Part shown: piece by piece, positions 1 to 8,612 of the stretch
Numbering within the stretch: position 1 is the stretch's first letter
How the letters are laid out: every line of letters starts with the position of its first letter
NCBI RefSeq assembly: GCF_027627575.1
Contig: NZ_CP114065.1
Location: 2,356,001-2,420,000 of the forward strand
Length of the DNA: 64,000 bases
Direction of reading: 5' to 3'
DNA from: Kribbella sp. CA-293567
Lineage (GTDB): Bacteria; Actinomycetota; Actinomycetes; Propionibacteriales; Kribbellaceae
Notes under the pieces: generated by a model
Seen by the model: only the letters and a program-made list of their open reading frames with translations
The model's database searches: none
Told to the model about the DNA's origin: nothing
Translations under genes and position numbers: made by a program

Positions 1-982
1 CCCAGCTGGCCGAGTTCCACAGGTACGACGGGGTGTGGTCGACGGCGTAGTAGGTGACGTTGTCGCCGACCGTGAAGGTCGGTTCGGCGAAGCTGGTCGG
101 CCGGGCCCAGCTGAAGCCCATCGCCAGGTCGCAGGAGACGTCGACGATCAGGCTGCCGGGCGCGAACTGCGCGAGGTCCTCCTCGATCAGGAAGGTCAGC
201 GGCGCGTCCGGGTCCTGCAGTACGCAGTTCACCACGATGTCGTGCTGGGCCAGGAACCCCGCCAGCGGCACCCGCTCGTCGTCGATCAGGGCGTGACTGC
301 GGCGCGGGTCGGAGGAGTCGTCGGCCTCGTCGTGGTCGAACTGGATCATCCGCGCCGAGTGGATCGGCGCACCGACCGCCGCCACCCCGCGCCCGGTCAG
401 CACGTCGACGTCGTGGATGCCGTGCGCGGCCAGCGCGGTCACCGCTCCCCGCGCGGTCGCGCCGAAGCCGATCACCGCCGCGTTGAGCCGGCGGCCGTAG
501 TCGCCGGTCGAGCCGATCATCTCCAGCGAGTGCAGCACCGAGCAGTAGCCGGCCAGCTCGTTGTTCTTGTGGAAGACGTGCAGGTTGAAGCCGCCGTCGG
601 CGGCCCAGTGGTTCATCGCCTCGAAGGCGATCAGGGTCAGCTCCCGGTCGATCGCGAGCTGCGTCATCTTGTCGTCCTGGACACAGTGCGGCCAGCCCCA
701 CAGCACCTGTCCGGTGCGGAACTCGGCCAGGTCCTCGGGCTGCGGCTTGGGCAGCAGCACGATGTCGGTGGTCGCGATCAGCTGGTCGCGGTCGAGCACG
801 CCGGCGACCGACCGGGACAGTTCCGCGTCGGACACGCCGAAACGTTCGCCGTACCCGGACTCGAGGAAGATGCGCTGCCGCAGGTCCTCGTCGATGCGCT
901 CCAGGTGGTGCGGATGAATCGCCAGCCGATGCTCGTTCTCCTTGCGGGAACGGCCGATGACGCCGAGCGTTGACTGCTTCAC
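1..982 (-). CDS. N5-(carboxyethyl)ornithine synthase / alanine dehydrogenase-like protein (3' end outside window)
   Basis: The reverse strand encodes an uncut reading frame from a GTG at 982 that runs off the left edge, about 327 codons. It matches the actinobacterial proteins usually named N5-(carboxyethyl)ornithine synthase, of the alanine dehydrogenase/PNT superfamily. Visible features are an early RKENEHRLAIHP segment typical of the substrate domain, a VLWGWPHCVQD segment near residue 90, and a nucleotide-binding stretch (AAVIGFGATARGAV) in the middle. The frame ends at the window edge just after a YLWNSASW motif, so only the extreme C-terminus is missing. An AGGGG element lies about 8 nt before the GTG. 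Related enzymes use NAD(P)H for reductive condensation of an amino acid with pyruvate or the reverse; the true substrate here is not shown. It is divergent from the TMEM175-like gene. Confidence 0.8.
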   Translation of the reverse strand, partial: MKQSTLGVIGRSRKENEHRLAIHPHHLERIDEDLRQRIFLESGYGERFGVSDAELSRSVAGVLDRDQLIATTDIVLLPKPQPEDLAEFRTGQVLWGWPHCVQDDKMTQLAIDRELTLIAFEAMNHWAADGGFNLHVFHKNNELAGYCSVLHSLEMIGSTGDYGRRLNAAVIGFGATARGAVTALAAHGIHDVDVLTGRGVAAVGAPIHSARMIQFDHDEADDSSDPRRSHALIDDERVPLAGFLAQHDIVVNCVLQDPDAPLTFLIEEDLAQFAPGSLIVDVSCDLAMGFSWARPTSFAEPTFTVGDNVTYYAVDHTPSYLWNSASW

Positions 983-1045
983 GATGCGGCCCCTTTGGTT
1001 ACCGCCTGTTTAGCACATCGGTGCTGACGGCCATCGCTGCTGCGC

Positions 1046-1051
1046 TACCGT
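1046..1051 (+). promoter_or_regulatory. Candidate -10 element for the TMEM175-like gene
   Basis: TACCGT lies 8 nt before the GTG at 1060, the geometry of a leaderless actinobacterial transcript. No convincing -35 was seen. Confidence 0.4.
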
Positions 1052-1059
1052 GGTCGGCC

Positions 1060-1689
1060 GTGAGCATGTCGAGAAACCCCGACCGGCTGGTGCTGTTCAC
1101 CGATGCGGTGGTGGCGATCGCGATCACCCTGCTGATCCTGCCGCTGGTCGAAGTGGTGACCGAGTCGCGGGGTGAGGGGCTGGACGCGCAGGCGGTGATC
1201 AGTGAGCACCTGCCGCAGATCTACGGGTTCCTGCTCAGTTTCGTGGTGATCTCGCGCTTCTGGCTGACCCATCACCGGATGTTCGAGCACGTGAAGGCGT
1301 ACAACTCGCGGCTGGTCCAGCTGAACATGGTCTGGCTGCTGTGCATCGTGGTGCTGCCGTTCCCGACCGAGATCGTCGGCACCTACCCGAGCACGAGGTT
1401 CACCGCCGGGCTCTACATCGGCGCGTTGCTTGCCCTGAGCATCTGTCAGCTCGGGCTGACGCTGCTGATCCGCAACCACCGGGAACTCGAGCAGGAGTCG
1501 AACCCGGTCAGCAGGGACGAGGTGATCGGCGCCTACGGCTTCACGGTCTTCAGCGCGGTGGCCCTGCTGCTCGCCGTCCTCGTCCCGGGCATCAAGTTCT
1601 ACGCGCTCCTCGTGCTGATCCTCACCGCGTTCGACAACAGGATCATCCGGTGGTTCAGCACGAGGAGCGCGCAGCAGGCTCAGCAGTAG
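1060..1689 (+). CDS. TMEM175-family (DUF1211) membrane protein, putative K+ channel
   Basis: About 209 residues if translation starts at the GTG at 1060; an ATG at 1066 would also work. The first transmembrane segment begins RLVLFTDAVVAIAITLLIL, matching the signature helix of bacterial TMEM175 proteins, which carry an F-S/T-D motif and form potassium-permeable channels. Further hydrophobic helices lie near residues 55-75, 90-110, 118-140 and 165-195, giving the usual six-helix fold. The frame is open upstream to 970, but a TANNNT hexamer just before 1060 favours the shorter form. The 3' end overlaps the convergent chitinase gene by 10 bp. Channel activity is inferred from the family. Confidence 0.8.
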   Translation: MSMSRNPDRLVLFTDAVVAIAITLLILPLVEVVTESRGEGLDAQAVISEHLPQIYGFLLSFVVISRFWLTHHRMFEHVKAYNSRLVQLNMVWLLCIVVLPFPTEIVGTYPSTRFTAGLYIGALLALSICQLGLTLLIRNHRELEQESNPVSRDEVIGAYGFTVFSAVALLLAVLVPGIKFYALLVLILTAFDNRIIRWFSTRSAQQAQQ

Positions 1690-2765
1690 AGGTTGTTGCC
1701 CGGCGAGACGCCGAGTGCCTGGGTGAAGCGCTGGTAGGCGCTGACCCGGGCCTGCACCTGGGCGGGGTTGCCGCCGTTGCACTCGATCGAGCCGTTGATA
1801 CTGCGAATGGTCTCGCCGAAGCCGGCGCCGTTGACGATCGCGTTGTGCGGCGTCATCGTGCCCGGTCCGGTCTGGGTGTTCCAGTACCAGAGCCCGGTCT
1901 TCCAGGCGATCGCCGAGTTCTGCTCGACCAGCCAGGGGTTGCCGAGCAGGTCGATGCCGAGCGCGTCACCCGCGGCCTTGTAGTTGAAGTTCCAGCTCAG
2001 CTGGATCGGGCCACGGCCGTAGTACGACGCCTGTCCGGCGGGGCAGCCGTAAGGGCGGCCGTAGTCGCAGTAGTGCGGGTAGTTCGCCTCGTTGATCTCC
2101 TTGATGTAGACCAGCCCGCCGGTCTCGTGGTTGACGTTCGCCAGGAAGGCAGCGGCCTCACGCTTCTTGGTGGCGTCGTCGCCGGTGTTCGCGAAGCCCG
2201 GGTAGGCGCCCAGCGCGTTGATCAGGCCGGCGTAGCTGTAGAACGAGTTCCGGTTCGGGAACATCGAGTTGAACTGCGCCTCGCTCACCGGGAAGCCGCC
2301 GGCGGGCGGGGTTCCGCCGCCGTCACAGGAGTAGGGCTCCCAGTACCAGGTGGAGACCACGGGGTCGTAGCCGGGGTTGGCGTGTTCGGCGATGTAGTAC
2401 TGGCCGTTGGTGTACTTCACGATGTTGCCGGTGACGTAGTTGGCGCCGGCGACCCAGTTCGGGTAGTTGCAGGCCGGGGCGGGGTTGCCGCCGTCGCTGC
2501 AGGGGAACGGGTTCCAGAACCAGGTGCTGATGACCGGGTCGTAGCCGGGGTTGGCGTGTTCGGCGACGTAGTACTGGCCGTTCGTGTACTTCACGACGTT
2601 GCCGGGGACGTAGCTGGCGCCGGCCACCCAGTTCGGGTAGTTGCAGGCCTGGATCGCGGTGGGCGCCGTGACCTGTGCTTCGGCGGGGGCGGTGATCAGC
2701 AGAGACAGCGCTGCTCCGACGGTCGCGAGGACCGGCAGAGCGCGCAGGAAACGGGGCAGCTTCAT
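1680..2765 (-). CDS. Secreted GH19 chitinase with two N-terminal CBM5/12 modules
   Basis: A 361-residue extracellular endochitinase. Residues 1-30 form a Sec signal peptide ending AEA. Residues about 41-90 and 99-147 are near-identical tandem chitin-binding modules of the CBM5/12 type (repeats of CNYPNWVAGA.Y and YDPV.STW.W). A short Gly/Pro linker leads to a Streptomyces ChiC-like GH19 catalytic domain from about 158 to the end. The acid/base pair is seen as Glu214 in HETGG and Glu223 nine residues later, the spacing known for this class. Six or more cysteines suggest disulfides. A strong AGAGGAG lies 8 nt before the ATG. The two modules are so alike that a recent internal duplication is likely. 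It is transcribed away from cobF with a 127-bp upstream region. Confidence 0.95.
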   Translation of the reverse strand: MKLPRFLRALPVLATVGAALSLLITAPAEAQVTAPTAIQACNYPNWVAGASYVPGNVVKYTNGQYYVAEHANPGYDPVISTWFWNPFPCSDGGNPAPACNYPNWVAGANYVTGNIVKYTNGQYYIAEHANPGYDPVVSTWYWEPYSCDGGGTPPAGGFPVSEAQFNSMFPNRNSFYSYAGLINALGAYPGFANTGDDATKKREAAAFLANVNHETGGLVYIKEINEANYPHYCDYGRPYGCPAGQASYYGRGPIQLSWNFNYKAAGDALGIDLLGNPWLVEQNSAIAWKTGLWYWNTQTGPGTMTPHNAIVNGAGFGETIRSINGSIECNGGNPAQVQARVSAYQRFTQALGVSPGNNLYC

Positions 2766-2892
2766 CGAGGGACTCCTCTTGTCCTTCGACCGTGGGACGG
2801 GGGCGGCGCACGGTCGTGGGGGCGGTGGACAACGGTCCGGTCAGGCTAGAACCGCCGGGGCGGTGAGGAGAAGAGCGCCCGCTCTAGACTTT

Positions 2893-3672
2893 CTAAAGAT
2901 CCTTTGGTAATTCTTTCCGGAGTCGGCGGAGCAGATACGTGTCCATGATCCAGCCCTTGTTCCGGCGCGCTTCCGCGCGCGCTTCGACGATCTGGCCGGA
3001 CACCTCGGCCAGTGGCCCGGAGATCAGCAGTTCGTCCGGAGTGCCGAGATAGGCACCCCAGTAGATGTCGGCGTCCTGGTCGACGTGCCGGGTGAAGGCG
3101 GTCTGCGCGTCGAGCATGACCACGACGTCGTCGACGGCGTCCGGCCAGCTCTTCGCCAGTTGCCGGCCGGTGGTGACCTGGAACGGCCGGCCCACCTGGT
3201 TGAGGCCGATCCGGTGCCGGGCCGCGAGTGCCGAGACGCTGCTGATGCCGGGAACGACCTCGATCTCGAAGTCCAGTTCACCGCGGGCAACGATGTCGTC
3301 GAGGATCGCCAGCGTGCTGTCGTACAGGGACGGGTCACCCCATACGAGGAAGGCGCCCACCTGGCCGTCCCGCAGTTCGGCGGCGATCAGCTCCGCGCAG
3401 ACGTCCGCGCGGCGCCGGCGCCAGTCGTCGACCGACTCGACGTAGGCGTCGCTGCCCCGGTCGCGCTCGGGATCCCGCCCGAAGACGACCCGGTACTCCC
3501 GCTCGCCGGCGTGCCGGCGCAAAATCTCCGCACGGACGTCCACCAGCTGCTGTTTGACCTCGCCCTTGTCGAGCACGAAGAACACGTCGACCCGCTGCAG
3601 CACCTTCACGGCCTGGATCGTGACGTGATCCGGATCGCCGGCCCCCACCCCGATCACCTTCATCTCCATCAT
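2893..3672 (-). CDS. cobF: Precorrin-6A synthase (deacetylating) CobF
   Basis: A 259-residue SAM-dependent tetrapyrrole methylase. CobF methylates C1 of precorrin-5 and removes the acetyl group in aerobic cobalamin synthesis. The sequence opens with the SAM-binding loop VIGVGAGDPDHVT, has a VWGDPSLYDST segment near residue 112, and VVPGISSVSALAARHRIGLN in the middle, all typical of the family and in particular of CobF rather than CobI/J/M. Full family length. Three possible ATGs sit close together; the outermost is chosen because a TACCCT hexamer lies 7 nt before it. No other cob pathway gene adjoins it. It is divergent from alkC across an 83-bp region with an unusually AT-rich patch near 3717-3741. 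Confidence 0.9.
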   Translation of the reverse strand: MMEMKVIGVGAGDPDHVTIQAVKVLQRVDVFFVLDKGEVKQQLVDVRAEILRRHAGEREYRVVFGRDPERDRGSDAYVESVDDWRRRRADVCAELIAAELRDGQVGAFLVWGDPSLYDSTLAILDDIVARGELDFEIEVVPGISSVSALAARHRIGLNQVGRPFQVTTGRQLAKSWPDAVDDVVVMLDAQTAFTRHVDQDADIYWGAYLGTPDELLISGPLAEVSGQIVEARAEARRNKGWIMDTYLLRRLRKELPKDL

Positions 3673-3679
3673 GGCGCCG

Positions 3680-3685
3680 AGGGTA
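3680..3685 (-). promoter_or_regulatory. Candidate -10 element of cobF
   Basis: The reverse strand reads TACCCT exactly 7 nt before the first ATG of cobF, suggesting a leaderless mRNA. Confidence 0.4.
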
Positions 3686-3755
3686 GTGCGGACCCTCCGG
3701 TTGGCGGTCCGGCTGGTAACTGCTAATTTAGAAGTAACTTGGTCGAGAGGTCACC

Positions 3756-4871
3756 GTGCCCACTGCGGAAGAAATGCTCGGTACTGCGTCCGTGGTTGCT
3801 CTGGGCAGCTGCCTGCGCGCGGTCGCGCCCTCGCTGGAGCTGACTGCCGTTCACGCGGCGCCCGGCCGGCTGGCCGGTGCGGCGTTCAGTGAGCGCGGGC
3901 GGCTGGTCCGCGATGCGCTGCTGGCCGACCTGCCACCGGGGTACGCGCCGCTGGAGAAGATCTTCCGTACGGCGCTCGACGATCCGCGGTTCACCGGCTG
4001 GATGATCTGGCCGGTCACGGAGGCGGTCGCCGTTCGCGCTGTCGCGGGGGAGGCCGGGGAGTTCGAGGCCGGGCTGGAACTGCTGTCCGAGCTGACGTCC
4101 CGGCTGACCGGGGAGTTCGCGCTGCGGACCTTCCTGACGGCGGATCTGGACCGCACCCTCGCAGTGGTCGCCGAGTGGACCGGCCATCCTGATGAGCACG
4201 TCCGCCGGCTGGCGAGTGAAGGCACCCGGGCGCGGTTGCCGTGGGCCAAGCGCGTTCCTGGCCTGATCGAGCGGCCCGAGGTGACGCGGCCGATCCTCGA
4301 AGCGCTGCGCCGCGACGAATCGGAGTACGTACGCCGCTCCGTCGCCAACCACCTGAACGATCTCAGCCGCCTGGATCCCGCGCTCGCCGTCTCGATCGCG
4401 GGCGACTGGCTGTCCTCGCCGGCGCCGACCACCGAGCGGCTCGTGCGTCACGCCCTCCGCACCCTGATCAAGGCCGCGAACCCAGAAGCCCTTGCGTTGC
4501 TGGGATTCGAGCCGCCCGCCGGTCTGGTGGTCGAAGGCCCGCTGCTCGCCGTACCGGCGGTGGCGGTGGGGGAGTCGCTGAGCTTCGAGTTCACCGCTCA
4601 CAACCAGGGGCCGGAGTCGTTGCTCCTGGCCATCGACTACGTCGTCCACCACGTCAAGGCGAACGGCACCCTGACGCCGAAGGTCTTCAAGCTGACCACC
4701 CGCACCCTGGCGCCGGGCGAGTCGGCCACGATCACCAAGCTGCACTCGTTCAAGCCGATCTCCACCCGCCGCTACTATCCGGGCGAGCACGCGCTGGAAC
4801 TCCAGATCAACGGCCGTCCCTTCGGCCGCTCCACCTTCACCCTCACCACCCACCTGGAGATCGCTCCCTGA
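3756..4871 (+). CDS. alkC: AlkC-type 3-methyladenine DNA glycosylase (HEAT-like repeats plus Ig-like domain)
   Basis: A 371-residue protein whose residues about 1-255 are HEAT-like helical repeats (segments such as RFTGWMIWPVTEAV and VRRLASEGTRARLPWA), as in the AlkC/AlkD DNA glycosylases that remove N3-alkylated bases without flipping them. Residues about 265-371 form a beta-rich Ig-like domain (VGESLSFEFTAHNQ and LAPGESATITKLHSF). That extra domain separates AlkC from the shorter AlkD. It starts at a GTG with GAGAGG 5-6 nt before it. Function: base-excision repair of alkylated DNA. It is convergent with the hydrolase at 4890, leaving 18 bp. The call to AlkC over AlkD rests on the C-terminal domain. 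Confidence 0.85.
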   Translation: MPTAEEMLGTASVVALGSCLRAVAPSLELTAVHAAPGRLAGAAFSERGRLVRDALLADLPPGYAPLEKIFRTALDDPRFTGWMIWPVTEAVAVRAVAGEAGEFEAGLELLSELTSRLTGEFALRTFLTADLDRTLAVVAEWTGHPDEHVRRLASEGTRARLPWAKRVPGLIERPEVTRPILEALRRDESEYVRRSVANHLNDLSRLDPALAVSIAGDWLSSPAPTTERLVRHALRTLIKAANPEALALLGFEPPAGLVVEGPLLAVPAVAVGESLSFEFTAHNQGPESLLLAIDYVVHHVKANGTLTPKVFKLTTRTLAPGESATITKLHSFKPISTRRYYPGEHALELQINGRPFGRSTFTLTTHLEIAP

Positions 4872-4889
4872 ACTCCGGCAGCTGCGCCG

Positions 4890-5870
4890 CTACTCGGAGC
4901 GGTGAACCCCGTCGAGCCAGGCGGTCACCGCGCGGTACGCCGTCGTCTTGGGCTCGACCTGACTGAGGAAGACGTCGTGGCGCGCGTCGGGAATCACCAC
5001 GACGGTGACGTGCGCTCCGAGGTGCGGCGCCCAGCGGGCGATCTGCCGAACGTCCAGGACGGCGTCGGCGCGATCGACGAGATCGCTGTGGGTGCGGGAG
5101 AAATGAGTCTTGGCGGAGTGCAGGACCAGGGTCGGCACTCCGACCTCGATGCCGCGGTGGATCCTGCGATGAGCCCGGCGTACGGCGTTGAGCCAGCCGA
5201 CGGTGACCGGAAACCCTCTCAGTGGCTTCAAGGTCGTGTCGAAGTCCCACTCGCCGGTTCCGGTGATGTGGATCGAGCTGCCGTAGGCGCCCGGCGGAGC
5301 GGGCAGTACTCGCTGAGGGATGACGCGGGCCAGGGGGACCAGCGCCCACGTGACCGGGCCGCGGAGCATCGCGCTGCCTTGCTGGTCGAGCCAAGGGCTG
5401 TTGAGTACCAGCGCGTCGATCCGGCTCAACTGCCCGTTGCGGCGTCGCCTGTCCAGCCAGAGCGGCACGATGAGACCGCCCGTCGAGTGGGCGACGACGG
5501 TGATCGGCAGTCCCGGGTGCTCAGCGGCGACGAGGTCGAGGCTTCGGTCGAGCTCGTTGTCGTAGAACGCCAGGTCGGAGACGTAGTGCGCGGTCTGGCC
5601 GGGCCGACGGGCGCGACCGCACTTGCGCAGGTCGAGGGCATAGAACGCGGCGCCTCGACCGGTGAAGAAGTCGGCCAGCTCGGTCTGGAAGAAGTAGTCG
5701 GCGAAGCCGTGCACGTAGAGCACCACGCCGCGGGGATCAGCCGGCGCGGTACGCCGTACCAGGGTCGCCTCGACCTCTCCTTCGCCGTCGGGGTCGAGTC
5801 CGAGGATGATGGTGTGCTGCTGGTAGTCGTCACCGAGCAGGTCGGGCTTCCAGCTGAGCGTCGTTTTCAT
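4890..5870 (-). CDS. Alpha/beta hydrolase (serine aminopeptidase / monoglyceride-lipase-like)
   Basis: About 326 residues from the ATG at 5870. The fold is shown by VLYVHGFADYFFQTELADFF (residues 50-69, oxyanion region), the nucleophile elbow VVAHSTGG with Ser129, and a C-terminal PDARHDVFLS carrying the likely catalytic His; an Asp in HSDLVDRADAV completes the triad. This pattern matches the Hydrolase_4 group that includes lysophospholipases and monoacylglycerol lipases. The frame extends 16 codons upstream into zwf, but the internal ATG lies 14 nt after the zwf stop and fits a normal operon start. It is probably co-transcribed with zwf. No signal peptide is seen, so it is likely cytoplasmic. 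The substrate is unknown. Confidence 0.8.
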   Translation of the reverse strand: MKTTLSWKPDLLGDDYQQHTIILGLDPDGEGEVEATLVRRTAPADPRGVVLYVHGFADYFFQTELADFFTGRGAAFYALDLRKCGRARRPGQTAHYVSDLAFYDNELDRSLDLVAAEHPGLPITVVAHSTGGLIVPLWLDRRRRNGQLSRIDALVLNSPWLDQQGSAMLRGPVTWALVPLARVIPQRVLPAPPGAYGSSIHITGTGEWDFDTTLKPLRGFPVTVGWLNAVRRAHRRIHRGIEVGVPTLVLHSAKTHFSRTHSDLVDRADAVLDVRQIARWAPHLGAHVTVVVIPDARHDVFLSQVEPKTTAYRAVTAWLDGVHRSE

Positions 5871-5884
5871 CTGTTCTGTAGGGC

Positions 5885-7396
5885 CTAGGCCTCGGTGTCC
5901 GTCTTCTTCTCTCGCCATTCGCGTTCGAACGGGAGTCGCCAGGCGTGCGGGGCGATCAGCTGGTGGATGGCGTTCGGTCCCCAGGTGCCCGGGGCGTAGG
6001 TCTTGACCGGCGGCGGGTCCTCCAGCAGCAGGGCGGAGTTCTCCCAGAGCGACTCGATGCCCTCGGCGGTGGTGAAGAGGGTGTGGTCGCCGCGCATCGC
6101 GTCCAGGATCAGCCGCTCGTAGGCCTCCAGTACGTCGCCCGCCGTCTCGGTCTCCTGGGTGGAGAACTGCATCGACAGCTTCTCCAGCCGCATCCCCGGG
6201 CCGGGACGCTTGCCGTAGAAGGACAGCGAGACCCGGGACGAGTCGGCCAGGTCGAAGGTCAGGTGGTCCGGGCCCTGCGAGCCGACCCCGGAGCCGGCCG
6301 GGAACATTGTCTTCGGCGCCTCCTTGAAGGCGATCGAGATGATCCGCATCCCCTCGGCCATCTTCTTGCCGGTCCGCAGGTAGAACGGCACGCCGGCCCA
6401 GCGCCAGTTGTCGATCCCGACCTTCATCGCGATGAAGGTCTCGGTGTCGGAGTCCGGCGCGACGCCGGCCTCGCCGCGGTAGCCGCCGTACTGGCCGCGG
6501 ACGACGTCGGCCGGCTGGATCGGCAGCATCGACCGGAAGACCTTGTTCTTCTCCTCCGAGATGGCCCGCGGCTCCAGCGCGGTCGGCGGCTCCATCGCGA
6601 CGAACGCCAGCACCTGCAGCACGTGCGTGACCACCATGTCCTTGAACGCACCGGTCGGCTCGTAGAAGGTGGCCCGCTGGTCCAGCCCGAGCGACTCGGG
6701 GATGTCGATCTGGATGTGGTCGATGAAGTTGCGGTTCCAGATCGGCTCGAACAACCCGTTGGCGAACCGGAAGGCGAGGATGTTCTGCGCCGCCTCCTTG
6801 CCGAGGAAGTGGTCGATCCGGAAGATCTGCGACTCGTCGAAGGTCTCGTGCACGAAGTCGTTCAGCTCGATCGCCGACTGCAGGTCGTCACCGAACGGCT
6901 TCTCCATCACCACCCGGGCCCGGTCGACCAGATCGGCGTCGCGCAGCATCTGGATCACCGACCGGGCGGCCTTCGGCGGCACCGACAGGTAGTGCAGCCG
7001 GCAGGCGTCCGGACCGAGCGCGGCCTCGGCCGTCTTCACGGCGGCGGCCAGCGCGTCCGGGCCCTGCAAGGTGGAGACGTACTCGAGCCGCTCGGAGAAC
7101 TGGGCCCACTCCTCCTCGGTGATCTGGTGCGTCCCGAAGGTGTCCACCGCGAGCCGGGCGCGGGCCCGGAACTCGTCCGAGGTGAGCTCCTCCATCGCCG
7201 TCCCGATGATCCGTACGTCGGGCGCGAACCGGTTCTGCTGCAGATAGGCCAGGCCGGGCAGCAGCTTGCGCTTGGCCAGGTCGCCGGTCGCCCCGAACAG
7301 CACGATCACGTGCGGCGCGAGCGGCTCGGGACCGCGCCGCGACGGCCTCGAAGCGGCCGCCGGATAGGCGATCGTCTGAGTACGGGAATCGGTCAT
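5885..7396 (-). CDS. zwf: Glucose-6-phosphate 1-dehydrogenase
   Basis: A 503-residue enzyme that oxidises glucose 6-phosphate to 6-phosphogluconolactone with NADP+, the entry step of the oxidative pentose phosphate pathway. The coenzyme-binding motif GATGDLAKRKLLP begins at residue 35, and the active-site signature RIDHFLGKEA is at 193-202 with the catalytic His196. RVVMEKPFG near 161 is the conserved phosphate-site segment. GGAGGA stands 8-9 nt before the ATG and a TACACT hexamer lies 40-45 nt upstream. It is not next to tal, tkt or opcA here, unlike the usual actinobacterial zwf cluster, so this may be a second zwf copy in the genome. Confidence 0.95.
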   Translation of the reverse strand: MTDSRTQTIAYPAAASRPSRRGPEPLAPHVIVLFGATGDLAKRKLLPGLAYLQQNRFAPDVRIIGTAMEELTSDEFRARARLAVDTFGTHQITEEEWAQFSERLEYVSTLQGPDALAAAVKTAEAALGPDACRLHYLSVPPKAARSVIQMLRDADLVDRARVVMEKPFGDDLQSAIELNDFVHETFDESQIFRIDHFLGKEAAQNILAFRFANGLFEPIWNRNFIDHIQIDIPESLGLDQRATFYEPTGAFKDMVVTHVLQVLAFVAMEPPTALEPRAISEEKNKVFRSMLPIQPADVVRGQYGGYRGEAGVAPDSDTETFIAMKVGIDNWRWAGVPFYLRTGKKMAEGMRIISIAFKEAPKTMFPAGSGVGSQGPDHLTFDLADSSRVSLSFYGKRPGPGMRLEKLSMQFSTQETETAGDVLEAYERLILDAMRGDHTLFTTAEGIESLWENSALLLEDPPPVKTYAPGTWGPNAIHQLIAPHAWRLPFEREWREKKTDTEA

Positions 7397-7435
7397 TCTG
7401 AGTCCTCCTGGAGACGACCGGCCAGCGACGACCTC

Positions 7436-7441
7436 AGTGTA
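7436..7441 (-). promoter_or_regulatory. Candidate -10 element of zwf
   Basis: The reverse strand reads TACACT about 40 nt upstream of the zwf ATG, in the 69-bp gap after the serine hydrolase gene. It would give a leader of about 30 nt containing the GGAGGA ribosome binding site. Confidence 0.4.
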
Positions 7442-7465
7442 GGCGGGCCGCCGGGTGGGGATCTG

Positions 7466-8551
7466 CTAGTACAGGCCCTCGTAGGCGGCCATCACCATGG
7501 TCAGGCCTCGTTCGTCGCCCAGCGGGCCTTCTTCCAGCATCTGGTTCATCGCGTAGGCGACGGTGAGGCGTTGTTCGAGGTCGACCAGGACGAGGGAGCC
7601 GCCCCAGCCGCCCCAGGTGCAGATGCTGCCCTGCATCAAGCTGTAGCCCATTCCGTACCGGACCGTCCGCTGCAGCACCTCGTCCTCGCCGGAGAACTGT
7701 TCGTCGAGCACTCGCCGGCAGCCGGCCGGGGACAACAGCCGGACCCCACGGGCCTCGCCGCCGTTGGCCAGCAGCGACTGGACTGCCGCGATCGACCGCG
7801 CGTTACCGAAGCCGCTGGCCGATGGAATATCCGAGCGTCGCCACGCATCGGTGTTGGCGATCTCGGCCGGGACCAGGGGATTGCTTTCGTGCGTGACGTA
7901 TCCCGGTGCTCTGGTCCGGGCCGGGATGATCGGTGCGACCCGGTGGTCGTGTTCGGCCGGCAGACCGAGGTGGAAGTCGGCCCCGAGCGGACCGGCGACC
8001 TCCTCGGCGAAGAAGGTGCCGAGGCTCCGGCCGGTCACCCGCCGGACGACCTCGCCGAGCAGATAGCCCTGAGTCATCGAGTGGTACGCGCCAACCGTGC
8101 CGGGTGTCGACAGCAGCTCCTGCGCGGCCAGCAGTTCCGTCAGTTGCGACCAGTCGAAGAGCTGCTCGGTCTGCACCGGCTCCACCCAGGTCGGCAACCC
8201 GGAGGTGTGGCCGAGCACCTGCCGCACCAGCACCTTTTCCTTGCCAGCGGCACCGAACTCGGGCCAGTACCGCGCCACCGGCGCGTCCAGGTCGAGAACG
8301 CCGCGGTCGGCCAGGATCAACGCGCACAACGCGGCCATCGTCTTGGTGGTCGACCAGACGCAGGTGATCGTGTCCCGCTCCCACGGCCGGGTGCGCTCCG
8401 CATCGGCGTACCCGCCCCAGAGGTCGACCACCGGCTGGTCCCCGACGTACACCGCCACGGAGGCACCGACGTCCTGATCGTCGAGGCTCGCCGCCAAAGC
8501 CTCGCGAACCGCCGCGAATCGTTCGTCACAGGTGCCCCGGAGTTCCGCCAT
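7466..8551 (-). CDS. Beta-lactamase-fold serine hydrolase (esterase EstB / class C-like)
   Basis: A 361-residue protein of the beta-lactamase-related Pfam family. The SxxK motif is STTK at residues 67-70 (nucleophile Ser67, Lys70), following VWSTTKTMAALCALILADRG. The tyrosine motif is Tyr156-His-Ser158, in GAYHSMTQGYLLGEV. Near the C-terminus WGGWGGS may stand in for the KTG box. Such proteins are usually esterases or D-aminopeptidases rather than true beta-lactamases. No signal peptide is visible, which argues for a cytoplasmic esterase. It is upstream of zwf on the same strand with a 69-bp gap. Its own upstream region holds the G-rich tract and hairpins described separately. Confidence 0.85.
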   Translation of the reverse strand: MAELRGTCDERFAAVREALAASLDDQDVGASVAVYVGDQPVVDLWGGYADAERTRPWERDTITCVWSTTKTMAALCALILADRGVLDLDAPVARYWPEFGAAGKEKVLVRQVLGHTSGLPTWVEPVQTEQLFDWSQLTELLAAQELLSTPGTVGAYHSMTQGYLLGEVVRRVTGRSLGTFFAEEVAGPLGADFHLGLPAEHDHRVAPIIPARTRAPGYVTHESNPLVPAEIANTDAWRRSDIPSASGFGNARSIAAVQSLLANGGEARGVRLLSPAGCRRVLDEQFSGEDEVLQRTVRYGMGYSLMQGSICTWGGWGGSLVLVDLEQRLTVAYAMNQMLEEGPLGDERGLTMVMAAYEGLY

Positions 8552-8612
8552 GGACAGTATTCAAACCCGACGACGAAACGACAGCGGAGGCGGCGTGCTC
8601 CACCCACAGCAG

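Noticed and set aside
2766..2892. DasR (dre) site or chitinase direct repeats before the GH19 gene.
   Set aside because: A TCTAGA core is present at about 2882-2887, but the flanks do not match the known consensus, and no 12-bp direct repeats were found.
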